DNA of 64,000 nt from CAYMTV01 sp964393525. GTDB taxonomy: Bacteria > Patescibacteriota > Microgenomatia > Daviesbacterales > UBA10151. The notes beneath the pieces are model-generated. The model did no database searches, was not told where the DNA came from, and saw only the letters and a program-made list of their open reading frames with translations. The position numbers and the translations under genes are program-made. Below, one piece after another: positions 24,794 to 33,109 of the stretch. Each line of letters opens with the position of its first letter. The first letter of the stretch is position 1. The stretch covers positions 8,155-72,154 of the forward strand of contig CAYMTV010000003.1 of the NCBI GenBank assembly GCA_964393525.1. Direction: 5' to 3'.

Positions 24794-24998
24794 CTTTGGG
24801 AGAACTCAGTTTACTAATTAGCTCATCAATAGCACCTTTGATTGTTTTTAATGGTACCCAGGTATATCCTTCTTGAATTAGTTCAACAGTATATCCTTCT
24901 TTGAGACGTTGAATTATCACTGCAATAGGAATTCTAGTTCCTACGATAACTGGTGCACCACCCATGATATTAGGAGTCGAGGTGATGTACTTTTTCAT
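24753..24998 (-). CDS. DUF433 family antitoxin-like protein
   Basis: 81 residues of the DUF433 type: ITSTPNIMGGAPVIVGTRIPIAVIIQRLKEG is the family signature and includes a small helix-turn-helix with the GTR-I-P motif; YTVELIQEGYTWV and a final helix follow. DUF433 proteins usually precede a DUF5615 PIN-like gene, as here, and are thought to neutralise it and to bind the operator. The promoter is a perfect extended -10 whose hexamer ends 7 nt before the ATG, so the mRNA should be leaderless. Confidence 0.8.
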   Translation of the reverse strand: MKKYITSTPNIMGGAPVIVGTRIPIAVIIQRLKEGYTVELIQEGYTWVPLKTIKGAIDELISKLSSPKDAAEILQTQTTAR

Positions 24999-25005
24999 AA
25001 TCCTA

Positions 25006-25014
25006 ATTATATCA
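25006..25014 (-). promoter_or_regulatory. Perfect extended -10 promoter of the DUF433-DUF5615 pair
   Basis: Reading leftward: TGATATAAT (TG-n-TATAAT, all consensus positions matched), then exactly 7 nt to the ATG. No Shine-Dalgarno site can fit. Identical in layout to the promoter at 28483. Confidence 0.75.
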
Positions 25015-25144
25015 AATTTTCTAATCTTTTAACTTAATTCTTACTCAAATCTTCTTACAAATTTACTTAGAAAGTTTAAATTTATATTTAGTTAACAATG
25101 AGCGAAGCTTTTGTTTCGCAAATAAAAATCGAGCAGGCATATAG

Positions 25145-25176
25145 AAAAAGGCGGTCTGTGACGGAACCGCCTTTTT
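25145..25176 (-). terminator. Terminator of the ketosynthase operon
   Basis: Near-symmetric hairpin AAAAAGGCGGT...ACCGCCTTTTT with a 10-nt loop, 8 bp beyond the stop of the second ketosynthase gene. It has T-runs in both directions and could act bidirectionally. Confidence 0.85.
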
Positions 25177-25183
25177 GTTGAGT

Positions 25184-26467
25184 TTAATTTAAGCTGGCTA
25201 GTACTAATCCTGCATTGGGTCCATGTAAACCAATCCCCATGACTATAGAAAATCTAAGATTAGCTTGTTCGGTTTGTCTTTGCAGTCTTAATCCTTGAGC
25301 TTCTTCCATAGGATTTTCCTGATTTGGATTTCTATAAACATACCCATTTCTCATTTCCATTAGACTTTTAAATACACCAGCAGCTCCTGCAGCTCCCTGA
25401 GGATGCCCGTAGGTTGATTTAGGGGTACTACCATAAATCCTGGAGATATGGGATCCACAAACCATCCTATATGCCTCTGCTTCTTCGGGATCCCCTTCTT
25501 GTGTCCCGGCAGCGTGAAAGACGTATTGATCAAGATCTCCAATATCTAATCCTGAGTTTTCAATCGTTGCCTCTATGGCATTTCTTGTCGCGTAGCGATT
25601 TGCCCCAAAAGGAGAAGAGGTATCAGGAAGATATGCATACCCGATTATCTCTCCGTAAATGGGTGCGCCTCTTCGTTTGGCAGCTTCGTACTCTTCTACA
25701 ACATACATGAAAGCCGCTTCACTCATAACATACCCATCTCGATCTCTATCTAAAGGCCGACTCGCTCTCTGGGGTTCATCGTTTCTTTTAGACAAAGATC
25801 TCATACGATTAAAATCATGAAACGCAGGATAACAAAAAGGAGCTTCTGTTCCTCCTGCTAAAACTAAATCAGCTTCTTCGCGTTGAACACTTCTGAATGC
25901 TTCTCCTAAAGCTATAATACTTGAAGCACAAGCATCAACTCTGACATGATTCTCTCCTCTTAGATCCAATCTTTCTTGGAAAAAACCCAAAAGCTGTGAA
26001 ATATCTAGACGAAAGATAGATTTTGTAGTTCTTTCTGTTTCCAGAAATGAGGGAGATCCACCTACTGCTGTTCCAATCTCTGCTTTAACTCTTCTAACGT
26101 GATAATTAGTACCTAACCATTCAGGATTTCGATCGTTTGGTCTTTTAGATAGCTGATCTTTGTCTAATATTGGAATGTTACTTAATTGATCAATAATTCC
26201 TGAGTCGTTTAGTGATTGGACGGCTGCAGCCCAGCCAAGCCAAACACAACGGGTAAGAGCTCTTTGTTCTTTAATTGTAAGATAAGCCGAAGGATCAAAA
26301 CCTCTGACTTCTCCGGCAATTTGAACCTCTTGAATATGAGGAGTTCCAAGTCTTGTAATGAAAGACCTTCCTAGTTCTAGTCCGGTTATATTTGAAGCCA
26401 CATCAGGCCCCCCAGGGGTAACAGCACCAATACCAGAAATGACAACCCGTCTTTTTCTTTCACTCAT
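25184..26467 (-). CDS. Ketosynthase-like partner with altered active site (KS-beta-like)
   Basis: 427 residues of the FabF/KAS-II thiolase-like fold. VDACASS gives Cys180 at the nucleophile position; KSTYGH gives Lys350 and His355. The first catalytic His is replaced: the usual NAHGT reads FHAAGT, with Ala320 in its place and a His two residues earlier. The C-terminal glycine loop is also degenerate (MGIGLHGPNAG). It follows the complete ketosynthase by 6 bp, as KS-beta (chain length factor) follows KS-alpha in type II polyketide systems; unlike classical CLF it keeps the Cys. It probably forms a heterodimer with its neighbour. No ACP, acyltransferase or reductase gene lies nearby. Confidence 0.75.
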   Translation of the reverse strand: MSERKRRVVISGIGAVTPGGPDVASNITGLELGRSFITRLGTPHIQEVQIAGEVRGFDPSAYLTIKEQRALTRCVWLGWAAAVQSLNDSGIIDQLSNIPILDKDQLSKRPNDRNPEWLGTNYHVRRVKAEIGTAVGGSPSFLETERTTKSIFRLDISQLLGFFQERLDLRGENHVRVDACASSIIALGEAFRSVQREEADLVLAGGTEAPFCYPAFHDFNRMRSLSKRNDEPQRASRPLDRDRDGYVMSEAAFMYVVEEYEAAKRRGAPIYGEIIGYAYLPDTSSPFGANRYATRNAIEATIENSGLDIGDLDQYVFHAAGTQEGDPEEAEAYRMVCGSHISRIYGSTPKSTYGHPQGAAGAAGVFKSLMEMRNGYVYRNPNQENPMEEAQGLRLQRQTEQANLRFSIVMGIGLHGPNAGLVLASLN

Positions 26468-26473
26468 ATTAGT

Positions 26474-27937
26474 TTAGGCAGCATTTGCAAGAAAGCCTCT
26501 TTGATAATATCTTCTGGAAAATCTTCTTATGTATTTACCAAGTAACATAGCTGCGTTAAAGCCTCCAAAACCATAGGCTGTAGCTAAAGCAGTTCTTATA
26601 TTCCGCTCCAAGTAATGGTCTTTTACCAACATTAGATCTGCCACATCAGGATCAGGGTTTTCTAAGTTTCTTATAGCCGGAATCTTCCCTCTTCTTAATG
26701 CCATTACAGTAGCAACCAAATTAGCCGCTCCAGACCCTCCGGCCATATGACCAACCATTGATTTAATAGCTGTAATAGGTATTGTGGTTTCATCCATTCC
26801 GAGTACTGCACACGCTACCCTAAAGGCATTAGCCTCAGCGACGTCACCGGCTTGGGTTGAGGTTGCATGGGCAAAGAATGCATTAAAAGGGTATGGTTCC
26901 TCTGTCTGTCGATCCATGCATGCTTTGACCAGTGTTAAAGCAACATTTGGGATATAAAGCTGGGTTGGCATATGGCCATCTTGGTTATTGTGAAAACCTA
27001 ACACTCTTGCATAGATTGGAGCACTTCTTTTTAAAGCATGTTGTTCTTCCTCAAGAATTAGCGCCCCACCTCCAGAAGCTAAAACAAATCCGTCCCTATC
27101 CTTATCAAATGGTCTGCTTGCTCCTTCAGGATCATGATTCCTAGTGGATAATGCGCCTCTAGTAGATGCAAAAATAGCTATGGATTCTGGTCCATAATAA
27201 TCATAAGGACTTACTCCCAAAAGCTCTTCCAATCCACCAACAATTGCCATATCATTATTGCCTATAAAAACAGATTCTGCACCTTCGGTTGCACTAGTCA
27301 AGCTGGTAGCACAGGCTTGAATAGGGTTGCCCCCACTACCGCGAGCACCGGTATAAATTCCCACCATCCCGTTGACTTGTTCTGGCATCAATTGCCTGCT
27401 CAGAATTGGTCCAACCCTTTCTGAGTTTGTTTTTAAATCAACAACACCTGCTACTTCTCTACAGAGAGTATCGTGAACTTCAATTATTCTGGCTGCACCG
27501 CCATAACCAGTCGAGAAATAATTCCCGACTCTAGTACGATTAATACCCAGTCTAATCTGGCCGTCTTGTTCTGCAGCTGCACTTTTTAAGGCATCCCTTA
27601 CTAATTTAATGCCCATTGCTTCTGGTCTGGATATTTGTCTAAGTTCTTTAGGAGTAAAATGATTTGCAGGATTAAAATATGCTACAGGTGCTGCAATGCT
27701 TGTTCTCCAATTCCCAACATCAAAAGGGATAACCCCGGACTTCATTTTTAAAAGTCCTTGCCAAAAGCTTTCTACTGAGCTACCTATTGGAGTAAGAGCA
27801 CTTAAGCCTGTTACCACAACATTTCTTGGGGATTTAATTCCGAAGATGATTCCAATTGTTGATGCTTTATCTCTAAAGCTTGCTTGTTGATGGATTGTGC
27901 TTAAAAGTTCTGGAAGTTGAATGTCAGGTTGCGCCAT
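26474..27937 (-). CDS. Beta-ketoacyl synthase (FabF-like, complete Cys-His-His)
   Basis: 487 residues, about 70 longer than FabF because of an N-terminal extension of about 38 residues and a basic C-terminal tail. Catalytic residues all present: Cys209 in IQACATS, His357 in FFAHATST, Lys392 and His397 in IKSMVGH, and the glycine loop FGGFNA near 457. Such enzymes join acyl-ACP and malonyl-ACP. Patescibacteria usually lack fatty acid synthesis, so a lone pair of ketosynthases is unexpected. First gene of a two-gene operon with the KS-beta-like partner; a strong terminator ends it. Identity as fatty acid, polyene or polyketide enzyme cannot be decided here. Confidence 0.82.
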   Translation of the reverse strand: MAQPDIQLPELLSTIHQQASFRDKASTIGIIFGIKSPRNVVVTGLSALTPIGSSVESFWQGLLKMKSGVIPFDVGNWRTSIAAPVAYFNPANHFTPKELRQISRPEAMGIKLVRDALKSAAAEQDGQIRLGINRTRVGNYFSTGYGGAARIIEVHDTLCREVAGVVDLKTNSERVGPILSRQLMPEQVNGMVGIYTGARGSGGNPIQACATSLTSATEGAESVFIGNNDMAIVGGLEELLGVSPYDYYGPESIAIFASTRGALSTRNHDPEGASRPFDKDRDGFVLASGGGALILEEEQHALKRSAPIYARVLGFHNNQDGHMPTQLYIPNVALTLVKACMDRQTEEPYPFNAFFAHATSTQAGDVAEANAFRVACAVLGMDETTIPITAIKSMVGHMAGGSGAANLVATVMALRRGKIPAIRNLENPDPDVADLMLVKDHYLERNIRTALATAYGFGGFNAAMLLGKYIRRFSRRYYQRGFLANAA

Positions 27938-28084
27938 GGTTTTAAATATTTTGGACTATAAGATCAAAGGGTATATTTTAAATCCTCCGATGTCAATAGT
28001 TTCTTCTGTCTTTTCCTGATTGAAAATCTTTTCAAAAAGATTAAACTAAAAACATCCAGAAAAGACGTTGGGAGGTGAGGAAGT

Positions 28085-28471
28085 TTGATTAAATTTTTAG
28101 AAGGAATTTTAATTGGTTCTGAAAATGCCAAGGCTTTGGCGGAGTTTTATAGAGAAAAAGTTGGACTTAAACAAACCAATGAGTTTGAGATGGGAGAGGG
28201 CGATGAGGCAACGAACGGGTTTGAATTTTCTTTTGACTTAGGTCCCGGGTTTTATATCATGGATCATTCGGAGGTTAAAGGCAAAAACCCCAACTCAGAT
28301 AGAATTATTTTAAATTTTGAGGTAGATGATATTGAGGCGGAGGTTAAGAAACTTGATGAAACCGGAGTCAAAAAAGTCAAAGACATCTACCATGTTGAGG
28401 ATTATGGACATATTGCCACTTTTGAGGATGTTGATGGCAACTACTTCCAACTGGTGAAGACCCGCGAGTAA
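28085..28471 (+). CDS. VOC/glyoxalase-fold protein
   Basis: 128 residues. Two beta-alpha-beta-beta-beta modules of the vicinal oxygen chelate fold: the N-terminal half with AKALAEFYREKVGL and FYIMDHSE, the C-terminal half with ILNFEVDDIEAEVKKL and ATFEDVDGNYFQLV. The latter E/D-GN-F-L pattern is the family hallmark. The start is TTG, chosen because a strong GGAGGTGA Shine-Dalgarno site ends 6 nt before it and no ATG is suitably placed. Metal ligands and substrate are unclear; resistance or lactoylglutathione-lyase-like roles cannot be distinguished. Confidence 0.75.
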   Translation: MIKFLEGILIGSENAKALAEFYREKVGLKQTNEFEMGEGDEATNGFEFSFDLGPGFYIMDHSEVKGKNPNSDRIILNFEVDDIEAEVKKLDETGVKKVKDIYHVEDYGHIATFEDVDGNYFQLVKTRE

Positions 28472-28482
28472 AACAGATCATC

Positions 28483-28491
28483 TGATATAAT
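28483..28491 (+). promoter_or_regulatory. Perfect extended -10, leaderless promoter
   Basis: TGATATAAT with the hexamer ending at 28491, then 7 nt to the ATG at 28499. It lies immediately after the VOC gene stop. Confidence 0.75.
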
Positions 28492-28498
28492 AGATTTA

Positions 28499-28894
28499 AT
28501 GTCAGGCAAGTTGATTGCCCAGATTTATTTTTACTTAATTTCAGCAGCCGCAATCGCTTTAATAGTGGTGGGGATTCATTCAACAGCAACCTACCTTTTA
28601 AATTCCACTGTTTATGATAAATACCCTTTAATGTATGGTGCAGAAGACTGCGAAAATTACGGAACTTCCTTTTACAAAGGACCATACCCCATGATGGAGC
28701 CTGGAAGAGAAGAGGCTACTCTCTCGGCAGAGGAGCAAGACAGGCTGAAGAAAAGCTGCGAACAGAGGGTAGAACTGGAAAGAAAGCAAAGACAGGTGGA
28801 AGATATCAGAAATGCGCTGGTGTTTACTAGTGTTGGACTGATTTTATTTCTCATCCATTTTCCTCAAGCCAAGAAGTATTCTAAAACTGTTTAA
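28499..28894 (+). CDS. Small membrane protein with two transmembrane segments
   Basis: 131 residues, not recognised as a named family. Membrane helices at about 8-30 and 100-120 flank a soluble loop containing two or three cysteines (AEDCENYGTSF, KKSCEQR) and a charged coiled-coil-like stretch (AEEQDRLKKSCEQRVELERKQRQVEDI). The layout resembles small hypothetical membrane proteins common in Patescibacteria. The promoter is a perfect extended -10 with a 7-nt gap to the ATG. Its end overlaps a convergent gene by 4 bp. Confidence 0.65.
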   Translation: MSGKLIAQIYFYLISAAAIALIVVGIHSTATYLLNSTVYDKYPLMYGAEDCENYGTSFYKGPYPMMEPGREEATLSAEEQDRLKKSCEQRVELERKQRQVEDIRNALVFTSVGLILFLIHFPQAKKYSKTV

Positions 28895-29448
28895 GATTCA
28901 ACTAAGGAAAATATTTTGTGTTGGCTGTCTGCTTCATGGTAACCATTTTGAGAGGTAGAATCAGAGCCGCTTATAGAATTGTCATATTGAGTTTCCGGCT
29001 CAGAATTTTGATTAGTCAGTTCCTCAAGTTTATTTTCAATTGGCGCCATAGCAGAATCAAATCTTGCTTCCTCCTTCTCCTTTCTTGTCTGATTCAGCTG
29101 TTCATCGGCGGTGTTTTTAAACCTGATAAACTGATTGGAGTTTAAGTGGATGTATGAAAGGATGACTTTTTCCGTATTGCCCCCTTCAACATGCTTTAAA
29201 TTATTAAAAATAATCACATATGAATCCTCACCTGTTTGGTAATTTTTACTGTGACTTACCTCAACTTGAAAATCTTTTAAATCCATCCAGTAGTGATCTT
29301 GTAGGGAGGTCGGATCAAATTGAGAAAGATCAGTGTGACGTACAGAAGCTTTGTCGTCTTTTAACAAACTTATAAGCATATTGACATATTTTTCAGCTTT
29401 TTTTGGATCCTCTGAAACAGGTGGAGTTTTATCACTTCCGATAGGCAT
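28891..29448 (-). CDS. Hypothetical soluble protein
   Basis: 185 residues from the ATG at 29448; an upstream in-frame TTG would add 12 residues, but TAATAT ends exactly 7 nt before this ATG, matching the leaderless pattern here. Residues about 15-130 look like an alpha/beta domain (YWMDLKDFQVEVSHSK, SYVIIFNNLKHV, KVILSYIHLNSNQF); a charged helix and a Ser/Asn/Glu-rich disordered tail follow. No signal peptide, no known motif. Convergent overlap of 4 bp with the two-TM protein. Confidence 0.6.
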   Translation of the reverse strand: MPIGSDKTPPVSEDPKKAEKYVNMLISLLKDDKASVRHTDLSQFDPTSLQDHYWMDLKDFQVEVSHSKNYQTGEDSYVIIFNNLKHVEGGNTEKVILSYIHLNSNQFIRFKNTADEQLNQTRKEKEEARFDSAMAPIENKLEELTNQNSEPETQYDNSISGSDSTSQNGYHEADSQHKIFSLVES

Positions 29449-29540
29449 TAGCCGTATATTAGAAAACCACCGGTTTAAAGTCAAGGATACTTCTCTTTTG
29501 CAATTTATTCTAAGGGCGCATAAAATAACTAGAAGTTATC

Positions 29541-30179
29541 ATGAGAACCGTAGGCCAAATTTTAAAAGATTCCAGAGAAGCTAAACATTATAAGTTGGAG
29601 GATATAGAAAAACATACCAAAATAAGGATAGAACTTTTAGAGGCTTTAGAATCCGACAACTACTCAAAACTTCCTCCCTCCACTTTTATTCAGGGATTCA
29701 TTAAAAACTATGGAAAGTTTTTGGGGTTGGATATTGAAAAGCTTCTGGCAGTATTCAGAAGGGATTATGAGTCAAAAAAACACCCGCCAATAATTTTGGA
29801 AAGTTTTAAAAATCCAATTAGCACCCGGAAGTTTAATATTACACCGCAAAGAGCGCTTGGGGTAGTAATAAGCTTGGTTGTTTTAGGGTTTTTTGTTTAC
29901 CTTTGGGTTGAATATAGACAATTTGTTGGCGCACCGCCTTTGCAAGTTGAGAGTCCTAAGGAGGGACATACCGTAGAGATCCCCTCCGTTGTAGTATCGG
30001 GCAAAACCGAATCCGAAGTAAAAGTGAAAGTAAATGAACAGGAAATTGGGGTGGATAAAGACGGGAATTTTCGGGAGGAAATTAAGTTGTCTTCTTCCAC
30101 CAATAAAATTGAGATTACAGCAACTTCCCGCTTTGGTCAGTCATCCAAAGTTGAGAGGACAGTCTTTGTGAAAAAATGA
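29541..30179 (+). CDS. RodZ-like HTH membrane protein
   Basis: 212 residues. An N-terminal Xre-type helix-turn-helix of the RodZ kind (residues 3-70; TVGQILKDSREAKHYKLEDIEKHTKI and FIQGFIKNYGKFLGLD) is followed by a basic linker, one membrane helix (about 100-122) and an extracytoplasmic Ig-like beta domain (about 130-212; VESPKEGHTVEIPSVVVSG). RodZ links MreB to the cell-wall synthesis machinery; this protein has the same topology but a different outer domain. Sortase, ruvX and mltG lie within 8 kb. An ATAACT/AGTTAT mini-hairpin sits just before the start. Confidence 0.78.
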   Translation: MRTVGQILKDSREAKHYKLEDIEKHTKIRIELLEALESDNYSKLPPSTFIQGFIKNYGKFLGLDIEKLLAVFRRDYESKKHPPIILESFKNPISTRKFNITPQRALGVVISLVVLGFFVYLWVEYRQFVGAPPLQVESPKEGHTVEIPSVVVSGKTESEVKVKVNEQEIGVDKDGNFREEIKLSSSTNKIEITATSRFGQSSKVERTVFVKK

Positions 30180-30301
30180 GCGTTTAGCGTCAACACGCCC
30201 TTCCTTCGGAAGCAGGGTATAGTTGAAATTAAAATGAAGCAAAGCTTCTTGCTTTTGCAAAAACTAAACGCTAATATCTAGACGCTAGACGCTAAAAATC
30301 T

Positions 30302-30580
30302 ATGGGGCCTTTGGAGACAGCTTTAATTATTTTAATTGCAATTTGGACCATCATCTTTGCCATGATTGCAATTGCGGTTTTGGCAGTTTTTTTAAGTATT
30401 AAAAAAGCTTTAAATAAAGCCAATAAAATTTTGGATCAGGCAGAAGAAAAAGCCGGGAAAATAGATTTCCCCTCAAAAATAGTAATAGGAAGCATTTTAG
30501 CTTTTATGGCTAAAAACTCTGCTCAAACTTTTAAAAGCCTAGTTTGGGATAATATCTTTAAGAAAAAAGAGAAAAAGTAG
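30302..30580 (+). CDS. Small single-span membrane protein
   Basis: 92 residues. A long N-terminal hydrophobic helix (about 5-32) is followed by an amphipathic coiled-coil-like stretch (SIKKALNKANKILDQAEEKAGKI), a short hydrophobic segment and a Lys-rich end. This is the layout of DUF948/YtxH-like envelope proteins, though similarity is not strong enough to name it. The 120-bp gap before it carries CTTCC/GGAAG and several ACGCTA repeats. Confidence 0.55.
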   Translation: MGPLETALIILIAIWTIIFAMIAIAVLAVFLSIKKALNKANKILDQAEEKAGKIDFPSKIVIGSILAFMAKNSAQTFKSLVWDNIFKKKEKK

Positions 30581-30605
30581 AATCCCGACTTGTCAACCCA
30601 CTTCC

Positions 30606-30653
30606 ACCGAGTCAAACTCGGTAGGCAAGTTTTGACTTGCCACCTCGAAGGTG
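30606..30653. repeat. Three tandem perfect hairpins between convergent genes
   Basis: ACCGAGT-CAA-ACTCGGT (30606-30622), GGCAAGT-TTTG-ACTTGCC (30624-30641) and CACCT-CGA-AGGTG (30641-30653) follow each other without spacing. They separate the small membrane protein from the convergent HAD gene and end directly at its stop codon. No T-run, so not standard terminators. Confidence 0.85.
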
Positions 30654-31121
30654 TCAAGCTAGAGAGTCAATAATTGGAATTAACTCGGACAGGTTGTTAA
30701 TTGTAAATTTAGGTTGTGCTTCTGGAGTTTTGGGTTTTTCCTCCTCTGAAAATTTACCCTGTTCTAACCAAACAGTCACTGCGCCTACCTTGTTCCCTTC
30801 AACAATCTCTTTTCTAACTCTATCACCAACTACAACACAAGCTGAGGCTTGAACTTGCAGCTCATCTAATATAGGTTGCAAGTCCTTACGTTCATCTTTA
30901 CCGACCACTTTAAAAACAGAAATATACTTCCTTAAGCCAAGCTGATCAAATTCCTGATGGCGTGCAGTTGGGTTATCACCTCCCACACTAACCACAGCCA
31001 GTTTTATTCTTCTTTTTTTAAGGGTTTTTAAAACGCCTAAAGTTTCTGGGAAAAACTTAGGAGGGGTTTCTTCTCCTTGAACCAAGGTTCTATTGTAGTC
31101 AAAAATTACGGCTTCAACCAT
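30654..31121 (-). CDS. HAD-superfamily hydrolase
   Basis: 155 residues. Motif I FDYNRTLV has the nucleophile Asp but Asn at the second acidic position (DxN rather than DxD). KLAVVSVGG gives the motif II Ser/Thr strand, K near residue 76 motif III, and VVVGDRVRKEI motif IV. No large cap domain. Short HAD proteins of this type are small-molecule or sugar-phosphate phosphatases; the motif I change could reduce or alter phosphatase activity. The promoter is an extended -10 (TGG-TATAAT) ending 8 nt before the ATG. Confidence 0.8.
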   Translation of the reverse strand: MVEAVIFDYNRTLVQGEETPPKFFPETLGVLKTLKKRRIKLAVVSVGGDNPTARHQEFDQLGLRKYISVFKVVGKDERKDLQPILDELQVQASACVVVGDRVRKEIVEGNKVGAVTVWLEQGKFSEEEKPKTPEAQPKFTINNLSELIPIIDSLA

Positions 31122-31129
31122 GATTTAAG

Positions 31130-31138
31130 ATTATACCA
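31130..31138 (-). promoter_or_regulatory. Extended -10 promoter of the HAD gene, leaderless
   Basis: Reading leftward TGGTATAAT, then 8 nt to the ATG; a full match to the extended -10 consensus. Confidence 0.7.
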
Positions 31139-31226
31139 AATCTATTGAATTATAGGATAAAGGTCTAATCAGAATCTTGGATATTGCTTCTCAAGACTAA
31201 TATTTCAAAATTAAAGATTGAGTGTT

Positions 31227-33098
31227 ATGATTTTCCCCATGACTAGTGAAGAGTTAAGAGAAAAGTTTTTGAAGTTTTTTGAAAAGAATAACCATGCAAT
31301 TATTCCTTCTGCTTCTTTGGTGCCATCTGATGAAGAACAGCTTGAGGGTAAGGAAAAAGTTTTATTTACCTCTGCCGGCATGCAGCCTTTAATTCCTTAC
31401 CTTTTGGGACAGCCCCATCCTAAAGGCAAAAGATTAGTTAATGTCCAAAAATGCTTAAGGACTGATGACATAAATGAAGTAGGGGATTTAACTCACCATA
31501 CCTTTTTTGAGATGCTCGGGAGCTGGTCTCTGGGAGATTATTTTAAAAAGCAGGCAATTGAACTTTCATTTAAGTTTTTAACAGAAGAATTAAACATTCC
31601 AATTGAAAAATTAGCAGTTTCTGTTTTTGCCGGTGATAGCGATGCACCCCGGGATGAAGAGTCAGTAGAAATCTGGCGAAGCTTAGGGATTCCGGCTGAA
31701 AGAATTTTTTATTTTGGCAAAGAAAACAACTGGTGGCCTACTTCAAGGATTGATCCTCAAACTGGAGAGATAAAAAATGCTCTGGGTCCCTGTGGTCCGG
31801 ACACGGAGATGTTTTATTGGATCGGGGAGGGGGAGCCTGAGGGCACACCAAATGAAAACCCAAATTGGGTAGAGATTTGGAATGACGTTTTTATGCAGTA
31901 TTTCAGAAAAGATGATGGGACCTTGGAAGAGTTGCCCCAAAAAAACGTTGATACCGGCATGGGCCTGGAGCGAACCCTGGCGGTTTTAACTGGTAAAAAG
32001 AGCGCTTATGAGACAGACCTTTTTGCAGGAATAATAGGGGAGATAGAGAAAGCTTTGGGGAAAAAGTATGGTGATAATGCGGAAGATGATAAAAAAATCC
32101 GGGTGATTGCAGATCACCTTCGGGCTTCAAGTTTTTTGCTGGGGGAGGGGGTTGAGCCCTCAAATAAAGAAAGAGGTTATGTTTTAAGAAGGCTTATACG
32201 AAGATCAATTACTTACTCATATTTATTAAACCCCAACTACCCTGCTCTATTACCTGTTATTGATGTATCCATACATAAATACAAAATAGTTTATCCGGAG
32301 CTTTTAAAAGATATGGAAAAATTGAGTAATACATTTACTCTAGAGGAGGGTAAATTCAAAAAAATCCTTGAATCAGCCTTGCAAAAAATTAGAAAAGAGG
32401 GAGGGAAGATTAAGCCGGGTCAGCTCTTCTCCGGTAAGAGCGCTTTTGATCTTTATCAAAATTACGGGATACCGGTAGAGTTAACAGAAGAAATTCTGGC
32501 TGAAATTGGGTTAGGTCTGGATAAAGACGGCTTTGAAGAAGAATTTAAAAAGCACCAGCAGATCTCAAAAACGCAGGAGGATAAAAGGTTTGCCGGTGGT
32601 TTGGCCGGACACTCGGAAACTGAAATTAAGTATCACACTGCAACGCATCTTCTGCACCAGGCCTTAAGGGATGTTTTAGGTCCGACGGTTTTTCAAAAAG
32701 GTTCCAATATAACTGAAGAAAGACTCAGATTTGATTTTTCTTTTGACCGGAAAATGACAGAAGAAGAAATTAAAAAAGTTGAAAATATTATAAGCCAAAG
32801 GATTCGTGAAAAACTAGCCGTGGAAAACAAAACTATAAGCTTAAAAGAGGCGAGAGAGCAAAATGCTATTGGACTGTTTGATGAAAAATATACGGATAAA
32901 GTCTCAGTTTATGGGATTGGGCCAGGTTTTAAAATTGATCCCGACTCCCTAGACCAAAGGCTGCGCGGCAATTTCTATTCATTTGAATTTTGCGGAGGAC
33001 CCCATGTTAAAAACACCTCAGAAGTTGGCGGAATAAAAATTGTCAAAGAGGAAGCTGTCTCGCAGGGAATCAGAAGAATCCGGGCAGAGCTTATCTAA
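31227..33098 (+). CDS. alaS: Alanyl-tRNA synthetase lacking the C-Ala domain
   Basis: 623 residues from ATG 31227; an ATG at 31239 or TTG at 31218 are alternatives. The catalytic class II core is intact (FFEMLGSWSLGDYFK, NVDTGMGLERT), as are the tRNA-recognition region and the editing domain with its zinc-type motif HTATHLLHQ and the later CGGPH. The protein stops just after the editing domain, where other bacterial AlaRS proteins (about 875 residues) carry a coiled-coil oligomerisation part and the C-Ala/DHHA1 domain. It charges tRNA-Ala and clears Ser/Gly mischarging. A hairpin-rich 208-bp interval follows. Confidence 0.93.
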   Translation: MIFPMTSEELREKFLKFFEKNNHAIIPSASLVPSDEEQLEGKEKVLFTSAGMQPLIPYLLGQPHPKGKRLVNVQKCLRTDDINEVGDLTHHTFFEMLGSWSLGDYFKKQAIELSFKFLTEELNIPIEKLAVSVFAGDSDAPRDEESVEIWRSLGIPAERIFYFGKENNWWPTSRIDPQTGEIKNALGPCGPDTEMFYWIGEGEPEGTPNENPNWVEIWNDVFMQYFRKDDGTLEELPQKNVDTGMGLERTLAVLTGKKSAYETDLFAGIIGEIEKALGKKYGDNAEDDKKIRVIADHLRASSFLLGEGVEPSNKERGYVLRRLIRRSITYSYLLNPNYPALLPVIDVSIHKYKIVYPELLKDMEKLSNTFTLEEGKFKKILESALQKIRKEGGKIKPGQLFSGKSAFDLYQNYGIPVELTEEILAEIGLGLDKDGFEEEFKKHQQISKTQEDKRFAGGLAGHSETEIKYHTATHLLHQALRDVLGPTVFQKGSNITEERLRFDFSFDRKMTEEEIKKVENIISQRIREKLAVENKTISLKEAREQNAIGLFDEKYTDKVSVYGIGPGFKIDPDSLDQRLRGNFYSFEFCGGPHVKNTSEVGGIKIVKEEAVSQGIRRIRAELI

Positions 33099-33109
33099 CA
33101 TGATTAACC

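Noticed and set aside
25184..27937. Ordinary fatty-acid synthase FabF duplicate
   Set aside because: The second copy lacks a catalytic His and no other FAS gene lies nearby, so it is reported as a KS/partner pair, with the simpler reading kept as a way to refute it.
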